From Cyclobacteriaceae bacterium (lineage in GTDB: Bacteria > Bacteroidota > Bacteroidia > Cytophagales > Cyclobacteriaceae), in contig JALOMN010000055.1 of NCBI GenBank assembly GCA_025455445.1, positions 1 through 8,128 of the forward strand: DNA of 8,128 nt, read 5' to 3'. Shown here in pieces: positions 1-6,350 of the stretch (position 1 is the first letter of the stretch; each line of letters starts with the position of its first letter). The notes beneath the pieces are model-generated. The model made no database searches. It saw only the letters and a program-made list of their open reading frames with translations, and was not told where the DNA came from. The position numbers and the translations under genes are program-made.

Positions 1-1404
1 GTATTTTCCTGCAGAGGTTTTAAAAATATCTTTTTTGCGATCAGTGATTACAAGAAATCGTTTGTATTCAAAACGGCCAATATCACCCGTATGCAACCAG
101 CCCTCTTTTGAAATTACTTCACTGGTTAACTCCGGGCGTTTGTAATATCCCCGCATCACGTTAGGCCCTTTCACCAGAATTTCACCTTCACCTTTTTCGT
201 TGGGGTTATCAATTTTTACTGTTACGCCCGGCACAATAATGCCTACCGTGCCAAAACGATTAAGACCGGGCTCAGGTCGGTTTACAGAAATAAATGGAGA
301 TGTTTCTGTCATTCCATAACCGGGTAATGTGATAATGCCCGCTGCGGTAAACAACCTGCCAATTTTAGGTTGCAAGGCAGCTGCGCCTACGGCCATGTAT
401 TTAATTTTTCCGCCTAATGCAATGCGAAAAGTGCGCAGCACCAGAAGACGCGCAAAGAAAAGTTTGAAAGGATATAAAAAATCCTGCTTCTTTTTCTCCT
501 TGTATTTTTCACCCACACGCATAGCCCAGCCAATTACTGTGCGTTTCAATCTATTTTTCTCAAGCAGTTTCTTTTCAAGAATATCTACCATTTTCTCAAG
601 TGTTTTAGGCACGCTTGTGCATAAAAATGGCCTGACTGATTTGAAATCATGATTAAGGCGCTCCAGGCTTTGACTAAAGTAAATTTCTGCTCCGAAGGCG
701 AGGTAAGCATAAGCCGCGGTGCGTTCAAACACATGACTGAACGGAAGAAAGCTTAACACACGTTGTGACGGAGCAAGTGGTAAAATAGTGAGAATTGATT
801 TGATGCTGCTCACTACATTATGATGGGAAAGCATTACACCTTTTGGTGTGCCCGAAGTGCCCGATGTATAAAGGATTACAAGCGTATCGTCTGGTTTTAT
901 TTCTGACTTTATTCTTCTGACTTGCGCGAGCGAATCAGCATTGCAAGTAGTAAAAGTTAAGGGACTAAAGTATCCATCTTTAGGCTGCTCCAGATGATAT
1001 ACATTTAAATAGGCAACTGACTTTTCTATAGCGGGAAGCATTTTTTCGTAGAGCGAGTGATCAGTAAATACACACATCTTCGCTTCTGTTTCCGCTAAGA
1101 TGAATTGAATATCTTCTACAGATGCGGTAGGATGGATAGGCACAGTGATAAGCCCCACCTGCTGACAGGCAAAATCAAAAATCAACCATTCGGCACTACC
1201 CATTTTTGGAAGCACTGCAATTCGATCGCCCGGCACAAAACCTTTTTCAATCAGCCAGCATGCAACAATTTCAGATTTTGAAATTATCGTTTGAATTGAC
1301 ACAGGTTGCCATTTGCCATCAACAAAATAATTAACAGCTCGCTCTTGCGGATATTTGTGCTGCTGATATTCAGGAATATCAAATACGCGAGTGAAGTCAA
1401 TCAT
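1..1404 (-). CDS. Long-chain acyl-CoA synthetase (AMP-forming), 3' end cut off by window edge
   Basis: This is a member of the ANL (AMP-binding) superfamily, which activates a carboxylate, probably a long-chain fatty acid, with ATP and CoA through an acyl-adenylate. Translation from the ATG at 1404-1402 stays open for 468 codons to the left edge. Visible motifs in order are the phosphate-binding loop YTSGTSGTPKGV (residues 179-190), LPFSHVFER (220-228), the adenine-binding YGMTET (363-368), GWLHTGD with the ribose-binding Asp441 (435-441), and the hinge motif DRKKDIFKTSAGKY (455-468). LPFSHVFER and the hinge sequence resemble the FadD15/eukaryotic-like long-chain class. About 120 C-terminal residues, including the catalytic Lys region, should lie outside the window if the length is typical (near 590). 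The gene begins 14 bases after the upstream hydrolase stops, so co-transcription is likely. No Shine-Dalgarno is evident. The family is confident; chain-length preference is inferred. Confidence 0.95.
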   Translation of the reverse strand, partial: MIDFTRVFDIPEYQQHKYPQERAVNYFVDGKWQPVSIQTIISKSEIVACWLIEKGFVPGDRIAVLPKMGSAEWLIFDFACQQVGLITVPIHPTASVEDIQFILAETEAKMCVFTDHSLYEKMLPAIEKSVAYLNVYHLEQPKDGYFSPLTFTTCNADSLAQVRRIKSEIKPDDTLVILYTSGTSGTPKGVMLSHHNVVSSIKSILTILPLAPSQRVLSFLPFSHVFERTAAYAYLAFGAEIYFSQSLERLNHDFKSVRPFLCTSVPKTLEKMVDILEKKLLEKNRLKRTVIGWAMRVGEKYKEKKKQDFLYPFKLFFARLLVLRTFRIALGGKIKYMAVGAAALQPKIGRLFTAAGIITLPGYGMTETSPFISVNRPEPGLNRFGTVGIIVPGVTVKIDNPNEKGEGEILVKGPNVMRGYYKRPELTSEVISKEGWLHTGDIGRFEYKRFLVITDRKKDIFKTSAGKY

Positions 1405-1418
1405 AGAAAATAGAATTA

Positions 1419-2261
1419 TTAATCATGGTTGGCCAAAGGCAAAGGATTTTCATCTTTCTTTTCTTCGGGCATCACATATAATATATCATATAGTAATTCA
1501 TAAAACTCAGGATACTCAGGCAAATTATTATGATGCGCCCCCTCTACCGGATGCAGTATTACCTTGTCGGGATAAAGACTTTTTAATGCCTCACTTTGAT
1601 TATATGGGATAAGCCCATCGCGCGTGCCATGAATGATGTGCACAGGGCAGGTTATCAATTTCAGATATTGGTCGGTGCGAATATCATAGCGCATGAGGTA
1701 GTTTAGCGGAAGAAAAAATAAAAACCGTTTCGCATTATGATAGAAACTTAAGTAAGGTGAATCAAGAATTAATAATCGCGGTTTGTTCCAACTCACTATG
1801 CGGGCGGCAATGCCGCTGCCAAGCGATCGGCCATATACTACAATTTTATCTTCCGCGTAATGGTTCCGAAGCCACTTATATAAAAACTGGGCATCGTCAA
1901 AAAGTTTTGTCTGGCTGCGCTTGCCCCGACTTTTACCAAAGCCGCGATAATCCATCATAAAAAAATCATAGCCATTGCTCACAAAATCTTTCGCAAACTT
2001 GCCCCAGCCTTTGATGCTGCGCGAGTTTCCTTTCAGGTAATAGATAACACCTCGCGAATTCGGCACTTTAAAATAGATGGCGTTTATCTTGCCTCCATCT
2101 TCCATATCAAAATCAAGCTCTTCAAAAGGAAAAGGATACTGGTAGGTGAAATGTTTGGATAGTATTTCGGGACGGAAGAAAAAAAGGTGCTGAAAAAAAT
2201 AAAATACCACACCAATGGTTACATACAAGGCAATAAGTATGAGTGCAATTGTGGTATACAT
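1419..2261 (-). CDS. Membrane-anchored alpha/beta hydrolase (YfhR/BEM46-like), Lys variant of the HGN motif
   Basis: This 280-residue serine hydrolase has an N-terminal hydrophobic helix (about residues 3-23) that probably anchors it in the inner membrane, followed by an alpha/beta-hydrolase fold. The nucleophile elbow is GRSLGS with Ser146. The acid is probably Asp215 in HGTRDG, and the base His244 in GAHHNN, placed by alignment with the neighbouring paralog. DYRGFGKS (104-111) is the conserved strand-turn typical of the YfhR/BEM46/ABHD13-like group. Where the paralog has YFHGN, this protein has YLKGN (Lys77). The corresponding AAA codon is at 2033-2031. The C-terminal tail (about 265-280) is charged and has no counterpart in the paralog. 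It lies 70 bases after the paralog's stop and 14 bases before the acyl-CoA synthetase, on the same strand. The ATG start leaves a complete anchor helix, and no Shine-Dalgarno is seen. The substrate is unknown. Confidence 0.9.
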   Translation of the reverse strand: MYTTIALILIALYVTIGVVFYFFQHLFFFRPEILSKHFTYQYPFPFEELDFDMEDGGKINAIYFKVPNSRGVIYYLKGNSRSIKGWGKFAKDFVSNGYDFFMMDYRGFGKSRGKRSQTKLFDDAQFLYKWLRNHYAEDKIVVYGRSLGSGIAARIVSWNKPRLLILDSPYLSFYHNAKRFLFFLPLNYLMRYDIRTDQYLKLITCPVHIIHGTRDGLIPYNQSEALKSLYPDKVILHPVEGAHHNNLPEYPEFYELLYDILYVMPEEKKDENPLPLANHD

Positions 2262-2331
2262 TACGATTGATATTTTAAAAAGTAAGAAATAAAAATGAGA
2301 GTGGAAAATCAGTTGGTGCTTACCCGATAAA

Positions 2332-3123
2332 TCAGGGTAATACCCGCTTTAATGTTTCATGGTAGCGCTCAAATTCACGCAAGTTAGTATGGCCACCACC
2401 TTCAATTATGATAAACTCATCGGAGGCTGAAAGCAAAGGCTTAAGATTCTTTGCAGAAGAAAGTGGTACTACCCAATCGTCAGTGCCGTGCAAGAGTATT
2501 TTTTTACAGTGTACTCCGGCAAGAAATTCTTTGGTTGGAAATTTATATCGGGGAGGAATTGCGAAATAAAAAACACGGGCCATGCGGGCATTACGCAATT
2601 CATCAAATGGAGTTTCGAGTATCAGCATATCGGGTTGCACTTTGGCGGATAGCTCTGAAGCTATTGCTGAGCCCAGCGAGCGACCATAAATAATTGTCTG
2701 TTTGTGAGTGCTCTTTTCTTTGATCCAATTCCATAGCAACAGGGCATCGTCATAAAGTAATTGTTCTTCTGCATAGCCTGAGCTTTTGCCGTAGCCACGA
2801 TAATCCATCATCACAACTTCGTAGCCAAGCGATGTAAAATCAATTGCATACTCACCCCATCGTTGCAGGTTGCTGGCGTTTCCGTGAAAATAGAGTATGA
2901 TGCCTTTTGCTGGTAAATCAGGTGTAAACCACAAGACATTCAATTTTTCATTGTCTGCTGTGCGCAGGAAGTATTCCTTGTAGGGTTGCTTGAATGTAAA
3001 CGAATAATTTTCTGTGAGGGGGGTGGATTGAAAAATAAATTTATGCTGGAATACATATGCAATACCTTCTGCTGCAATTATAAGTATCAGTACTGTAAGT
3101 AAGATTTTATAAGGACGTTTCAC
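2332..3123 (-). CDS. Membrane-anchored alpha/beta hydrolase (YfhR/BEM46-like), GTG start
   Basis: This 263-residue serine hydrolase is clearly paralogous to the next gene downstream. An N-terminal hydrophobic segment (about residues 7-24) should serve as signal anchor. The alpha/beta-hydrolase landmarks are complete: YFHGN with His80 near the oxyanion hole, DYRGYGKS (107-114), the nucleophile elbow GRSLGS with Ser149, HGTDDW with Asp216 as probable acid, and GGGHTN with His245 as base. The start is GTG at 3123-3121. An in-frame TAG lies four codons upstream and the next Met is beyond residue 100, so GTG is the only start that keeps the anchor helix. A seven-codon micro-ORF ends across this GTG (see the separate entry). 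It is probably the first gene of a three-gene minus-strand unit with the second hydrolase and the acyl-CoA synthetase. An ester or acyl hydrolase role is likely from the family; the substrate is not predictable. Confidence 0.9.
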   Translation of the reverse strand: MKRPYKILLTVLILIIAAEGIAYVFQHKFIFQSTPLTENYSFTFKQPYKEYFLRTADNEKLNVLWFTPDLPAKGIILYFHGNASNLQRWGEYAIDFTSLGYEVVMMDYRGYGKSSGYAEEQLLYDDALLLWNWIKEKSTHKQTIIYGRSLGSAIASELSAKVQPDMLILETPFDELRNARMARVFYFAIPPRYKFPTKEFLAGVHCKKILLHGTDDWVVPLSSAKNLKPLLSASDEFIIIEGGGHTNLREFERYHETLKRVLP

Positions 3124-3143
3124 AGAATGTATGGTCTAGCCAT
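3120..3143 (-). other. Possible seven-codon leader ORF overlapping the hydrolase GTG start
   Basis: On the minus strand an ATG at 3143-3141 opens a reading frame encoding MARPYIL, whose TGA stop (3122-3120) overlaps the hydrolase GTG (3123-3121) in a four-base GTGA arrangement. Such overlaps often allow translational coupling. Here that would offer a way to use a weak GTG without a Shine-Dalgarno. The ORF is very short, and no ribosome site is seen ahead of it, so this may be chance. Confidence 0.25.
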
Positions 3144-3229
3144 CGCAAGATGTTGATTTTTTATTTTATGCTATAGGTAGAGAAGTCTTATTTTCCTTTT
3201 CTTTGCGCCTTGAATAAAAAAGTTTAACC
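3124..3229. promoter_or_regulatory. Divergent intergenic region between hydrolase cluster and FKBP gene
   Basis: This AT-rich 106-base gap separates two genes pointing away from each other, so promoters for both must lie here or overlap the gene starts. The best near-match to the Bacteroidota -7 element (TAnnTTTG) on the plus strand is TTTCTTTG at 3198-3205, with one mismatch and no convincing upstream TTTG partner. I therefore do not call a specific promoter. The assignment as a promoter region rests on gene orientation alone. Confidence 0.5.
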
Positions 3230-3982
3230 ATGAAATTAATTGTTATTGCCTTTTCACTATTGATAAGCAGCACTTTGTTTGCTCAATCGAAAAAGGAATT
3301 GCTGGCAGAAAATGCTCAACTTAAATCAGAGAGTGCCAGGCTCAAATCAGAAATTGAAGAGCTTAAAAAGCCCAAAGAAGTAGCTATTGAAACCAGTCAT
3401 CAGCGTGCGAGCTATGCGTTGGGAGTTCTGATGGCCTCAAACATTGTTTCTCAGGGTGGAGATTCGTTGGATGCGGAGGTTATTTCGCAAGCCTTTCTTG
3501 ATTTCTACGCCAAGAAGAATCTTAAAATAAATGAACAGGAGTGTATGCCAATTGCACAGCAATACATGCAAGCTGCCTCCGAACAAAAAGCAGAAGCTGT
3601 GAAGAAAGTCAATGTTCAGTTTTTGGAAGACAATAAAACGAAAGAAGGCGTAAAGGTAACGGCCAGCGGACTACAATATAAAGTGGTAAGCACCGGCAAA
3701 GGAAAGGCACCTGTTGCCACAGACAACGTTACGGTGCACTACACTGGTAAATTGGTTGATGGATCTATTTTCGACAGTTCAATAGAGCGCGGACAACCTG
3801 CTACATTTGGTTTGAACCAGGTGATTCGTGGCTGGACGGAAGGACTTCAGCTGATGCACGAAGGCGATAAGTTTATATTTTATGTTCCGCAAGAACTGGG
3901 ATATGGTGAGCGCGGAGCTGGCGGTCAAATTCCACCCTACGCAACATTGATTTTTGAAGTGGAGTTAATAAAAGTAAATTAA
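3230..3982 (+). CDS. Exported FKBP-type peptidyl-prolyl cis-trans isomerase (FkpA/Mip-like)
   Basis: The protein (250 residues) should catalyse cis-trans isomerisation of prolyl bonds and assist folding of envelope proteins in the periplasm. A signal peptide covers about residues 1-19, ending FAQ. Residues 21-48 are a Lys/Glu-rich heptad-like segment with leucines, likely a short coiled coil. Residues 56-120 resemble the FKBP_N dimerisation region (SYALGVLMASNI at 61-72). The FKBP catalytic domain follows at about 143-250, with most pocket residues recognisable: Tyr171 in VHYTG, Phe181-Asp182 in SIFDSS, Val198-Ile199, Trp202 in GWTEG, Tyr225 in GYGERG and Phe242. The length fits FkpA/Mip proteins. 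It appears monocistronic: a strong terminator follows after 28 bases, and the next gene converges. There is no Shine-Dalgarno ahead of the ATG, and the following codons form a good signal peptide. An active-enzyme call is well supported; the client proteins are unknown. Confidence 0.95.
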   Translation: MKLIVIAFSLLISSTLFAQSKKELLAENAQLKSESARLKSEIEELKKPKEVAIETSHQRASYALGVLMASNIVSQGGDSLDAEVISQAFLDFYAKKNLKINEQECMPIAQQYMQAASEQKAEAVKKVNVQFLEDNKTKEGVKVTASGLQYKVVSTGKGKAPVATDNVTVHYTGKLVDGSIFDSSIERGQPATFGLNQVIRGWTEGLQLMHEGDKFIFYVPQELGYGERGAGGQIPPYATLIFEVELIKVN

Positions 3983-4005
3983 TTGCTATTCTGTTTTACG
4001 ATATG

Positions 4006-4037
4006 AAAAACCCCGCGAGTGTCTCGCGGGGTTTTTT
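4006..4037. terminator. Bidirectional Rho-independent terminator between FKBP gene and tonB
   Basis: A perfect nine-base-pair GC-rich stem, CCCCGCGAG (4011-4019) with CTCGCGGGG (4023-4031), encloses a three-base loop. AAAAA precedes it and TTTTTT follows. It therefore works as a terminator for the plus-strand FKBP transcript and, read on the other strand, for the tonB transcript. The stem begins nine bases after the tonB stop codon. Confidence 0.95.
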
Positions 4038-4040
4038 GTT

Positions 4041-4736
4041 TTACACATCAGCCAGTTTAAAGGTAATAGGGAGCACCATTCTTTGTCTTACGGGTCTTCC
4101 CCGCTGTTTAGCGGGTTGCCAGGAAGGTGCCGCCATTACAATGCGTTCTGCTTCTTCATCACAACCACCACCAATTCCTTTCACGGTTTTCGCATCGGTG
4201 ATCTTGCCATCTTTGTTTACAATAAATTCTACGTACACCCTGCCTTCAATTCGCATTCTGCGCGCAGGTGCAGGGTATTTAATGTTTTCAGAAACAAATT
4301 TGTAAAAGGCAGGATATCCACCTTTAGGTTCTGCGTTATCTTCTACTACCAGGAAGATCTCTTCAGTTTCTTCTATATCAACCTTGGGTGCTTCAACCGG
4401 AACGTATTCCTGAATTTTAGTTTCAGAAGAGACCTCCACATCAATCACAAACTTAATCTCCTCTTTGATTTCTTCTTCATCGGGCACAGCAACCAATTGA
4501 GGCTGTTGCACAATAACCTCTGCAGGGGGTGGGGGAATCTGCGTAGAGGGTACTTCAATCATGGTTTCAAAAACATTTGAATTTTTAGTGGTGAGATCCA
4601 TAATGGTTTTGTCGTATTGCTTCCATTCAAATGCTAACAGAACCAGGGAAAGCGTAATGAGCAGGCTCAGGCTGAATAACAGCGACCGTTTTTTGTTCAA
4701 ATCCACATTGGGATTTTTCTTGATTTCCAGTGCCAT
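4041..4736 (-). CDS. tonB: Energy transducer TonB
   Basis: This 231-residue TonB-family protein would carry proton-motive energy from an ExbB-ExbD complex in the inner membrane to TonB-dependent receptors in the outer membrane. A short cytoplasmic N-terminus with KKNP and NKKR is followed by one transmembrane helix (about residues 18-36). A periplasmic linker rich in Pro and Glu follows (about 60-140, including IPPPP and long acidic runs). The TonB C-terminal domain spans about 140-231: the NIKYPAPAR entry motif (151-159), the GRVYVEFIVNKDGKI strand (165-179) and the closing W-PAKQRGRPVRQR segment leading to LPITFKL. This layout is typical of Bacteroidota TonB proteins. No exbB or exbD lies in the window. 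The gene is divergent from an unknown exported protein and a TonB-dependent receptor. The ATG start is well placed before the basic N-terminus. Bacteroidota usually carry several tonB copies, so the symbol names the family, not a unique gene. Confidence 0.93.
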   Translation of the reverse strand: MALEIKKNPNVDLNKKRSLLFSLSLLITLSLVLLAFEWKQYDKTIMDLTTKNSNVFETMIEVPSTQIPPPPAEVIVQQPQLVAVPDEEEIKEEIKFVIDVEVSSETKIQEYVPVEAPKVDIEETEEIFLVVEDNAEPKGGYPAFYKFVSENIKYPAPARRMRIEGRVYVEFIVNKDGKITDAKTVKGIGGGCDEEAERIVMAAPSWQPAKQRGRPVRQRMVLPITFKLADV

Positions 4737-4886
4737 AATATGGGGTGTTTAAATCTTTAATAATTGTCGCACTCTTTTTAAACATAAACCATGATTTTCA
4801 TCAGGTATTAGCGTGATCCTAAACAGGTTAAGAAGAGAAACATCAAATAATGCAAATAATCGTATATTCGATAAAACACGATCGAT
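4737..4886. promoter_or_regulatory. Divergent intergenic region between tonB and the unknown exported protein
   Basis: This 150-base AT-rich gap must hold promoters for both flanking divergent genes. An inverted repeat GTTTAAA (4747-4753) and TTTAAAC (4777-4783) with a 23-base spacer lies in the tonB 5' leader or promoter and could be an operator, although AT-rich palindromes of this size are common by chance. Near-matches to the Bacteroidota -7 element are TATATTCG (4863-4870, plus) and TATGTTTA (4786-4779, minus). Neither has a clear -33 partner, so no promoter is placed exactly. Confidence 0.45.
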
Positions 4887-6293
4887 ATGACAAAGGACCA
4901 CTCTTCAAAAATGTATGGTTATTGGATTCTGTTTATCTTATTGATTGGAGCCTCTATCGCTTCCAACGCTCAGAATTTATATACAGCCCGTGGCTATTGG
5001 GAAGAATCAAACAAGCCTGCCTACCGCACCATTAAAGACAAGCAAGCAAAAAATGAAGCGCTTAGCGCAGACGAAGAAGCTTATTTGCAGGATTTTGAAA
5101 ACTACCTGCAGGCATTTTTCAACAGACTATCTCCAGAAGAAAAACAGCGGTATGCGCAAATGAAGGAACAGTGGGATCGTGAAACCGCCATGCCATCAGC
5201 GCTGCCAGGTCAGCAACAAACATCAGAACAAGCTGAATTTGAATGGCGAGGTCGGGATCGGTTCTTAAATGGATTATATGGAGCCTATTACGGAACCAGC
5301 CTGGTGTTAATTACCGAAATGGATAATGCTGCGGCTGCCGGCATTCCGATAATTACGGCAGGCGCCTGGTTGTTGGGGCCGGCATTAAATCCTAAAAAAT
5401 ATGAAGGCATTACTCAAACAACTGTAAATGCATCCAATACGGGCAAGTTTTTAGGGGTGGTAAATGGCTGGTCACTTGCACTTGCCGTGTCGGGCGAATC
5501 TGAATCATTGGATAAAATCGGGTTGGGTCTTTCAACGATAGGCAGTATTGCCATGGGTGAAATAGGGTTTCAACTTCAAAAGAAAAAAAACATTGGCGCA
5601 GGTCGGGTTGAAATGTTTGGGCATTATGGATTACTGGGTCCGCTGGTAGGTGCCTCTGTATTGGCCGCAACCAATACTGATAATGCGAATTTAGTGGGTG
5701 TTGGTCTTTTGGCAGGAAGTGCGGCCGGCTTGATATTGGCCAATAAAGCCTCAAACCGATATGATTATACACAAGGCGATGTGAATATGCTAAGCTCACT
5801 GTCGGGTATATCAGCAGGTTTAGGATTTGCCGCAGTAGGTGAAATTCTTTCTAACTCTACCTATTCCGATGCCATATTTTTAGTACCTGCTTCAACTGCA
5901 GTAATAGGTTCGCTGGTAGGCCAACGACAGGTAAAAAATGTTTACCTAACTAAAAGGCAGGGCAGTACAATTGTACTTTCTTCTGTAGGTGCCGGGTTGG
6001 TGGGCTTTGGAGTGGCAGCAATGCTCGAAAGCGAATCTTCGCTTGTAATAATTGGGGTTCCATCTGCGCTCGCACTAATCACTCACCAGCTGGTCTTTAA
6101 CAAATACAAAAATCAAAATCTTGTAAATGGCTTGAAGGGATTTAACCGACACGGAAAGAAGGTAGACTTTGCCATGAAGCTCATGCCTGAGAATTATCTT
6201 ATCAACAAACATATGCCTATGCGCACATCTTCTTATAACCCGGCACTTCCTTTGGCAAATCCACTGGTTAACATTTCGTTAAAATTCAGATAG
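4887..6293 (+). CDS. Exported protein of unknown function with about five glycine-rich hydrophobic repeats
   Basis: I do not recognise this 468-residue protein. A signal peptide runs to about residue 29 (hydrophobic core YWILFILLIGASIA, end SNAQ). The mature N-terminus (30-120) is hydrophilic, charged and probably helical. Residues 124-410 form about five degenerate repeats of roughly 55-60 residues: 124-181, 182-237, 238-294, 295-356 and 357-410. Each holds two Gly/Ala/Leu-rich hydrophobic stretches split by a short polar loop such as SGESESLD or LESESS. The C-terminus (411-468) is basic, then strand-like, and ends NISLKFR. The final aromatic could suit an outer-membrane barrel, but the repeats look more like hydrophobic hairpins. 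An alternative start is Met9 (ATG at 4911), preceded by AAAGGA at 4892-4897, which would give a more compact 21-residue signal peptide. It lies 55 bases ahead of a TonB-dependent receptor on the same strand, so a shared transcript is likely. The CDS is certain; the function is unknown. Confidence 0.9.
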   Translation: MTKDHSSKMYGYWILFILLIGASIASNAQNLYTARGYWEESNKPAYRTIKDKQAKNEALSADEEAYLQDFENYLQAFFNRLSPEEKQRYAQMKEQWDRETAMPSALPGQQQTSEQAEFEWRGRDRFLNGLYGAYYGTSLVLITEMDNAAAAGIPIITAGAWLLGPALNPKKYEGITQTTVNASNTGKFLGVVNGWSLALAVSGESESLDKIGLGLSTIGSIAMGEIGFQLQKKKNIGAGRVEMFGHYGLLGPLVGASVLAATNTDNANLVGVGLLAGSAAGLILANKASNRYDYTQGDVNMLSSLSGISAGLGFAAVGEILSNSTYSDAIFLVPASTAVIGSLVGQRQVKNVYLTKRQGSTIVLSSVGAGLVGFGVAAMLESESSLVIIGVPSALALITHQLVFNKYKNQNLVNGLKGFNRHGKKVDFAMKLMPENYLINKHMPMRTSSYNPALPLANPLVNISLKFR

Positions 6294-6306
6294 AATTGTT
6301 AAACAA

Positions 6307-6350
6307 ATGAGTTAGTATCGATGTTCTTTGTGGGCATTAGCTTAACTCAT
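6307..6350 (+). promoter_or_regulatory. Inverted repeat that could mask the receptor start codon
   Basis: ATGAGTTA (6307-6314) is an exact reverse complement of TAACTCAT (6343-6350), whose last two bases are the first two of the receptor's ATG. In mRNA this could form an eight-pair stem, nine with a G-U pair, around a loop of about 26 bases and sequester the initiation region. The left arm also contains ATG AGT TAG, a two-codon reading frame. The stem is AU-rich and the loop large, so stability is modest and a chance origin is possible. Confidence 0.3.

Noticed and set aside
329..652. Plus-strand open frame of 107 codons
   Set aside because: It lies wholly antisense to the acyl-CoA synthetase, whose motifs confirm the minus-strand frame; the plus-strand translation is rich in Phe/Ser/Arg with no family features.
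2321..2339. Inverted repeat TACCC/GGGTA near the stop of the first hydrolase as a terminator
   Set aside because: The stem is only five base pairs, spans the stop codon and lacks a following T-tract in the direction of transcription, so read-through to the second hydrolase is expected.
3198..3205. TTTCTTTG as a Bacteroidota -7 promoter element for the FKBP gene
   Set aside because: It has one mismatch to TAnnTTTG and no TTG/TTTG element at the expected upstream distance, so it is too weak to annotate as a promoter.
4083..4580. Plus-strand open frame of 165 codons antisense to tonB
   Set aside because: The minus-strand frame gives a complete TonB with transmembrane helix, linker and C-terminal domain; the antisense product has a composition typical of a shadow frame.
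4850..5035. Plus-strand ATG at 4850 as start of a separate small gene
   Set aside because: It overlaps the start of the unknown exported protein in another frame and would replace a well-formed signal peptide with no recognisable product.
5410..5799. Minus-strand open frame of 129 codons inside the unknown exported protein gene
   Set aside because: The plus-strand frame has a signal peptide and coherent repeats across this segment; the opposite frame shows His/Pro/Arg-rich shadow composition.
6296..6306. Palindrome TTGTT-A-AACAA right after the unknown protein's stop
   Set aside because: The half sites are five AT-rich bases; such a match is common in AT-rich intergenic DNA and there is no second copy or promoter to support an operator.
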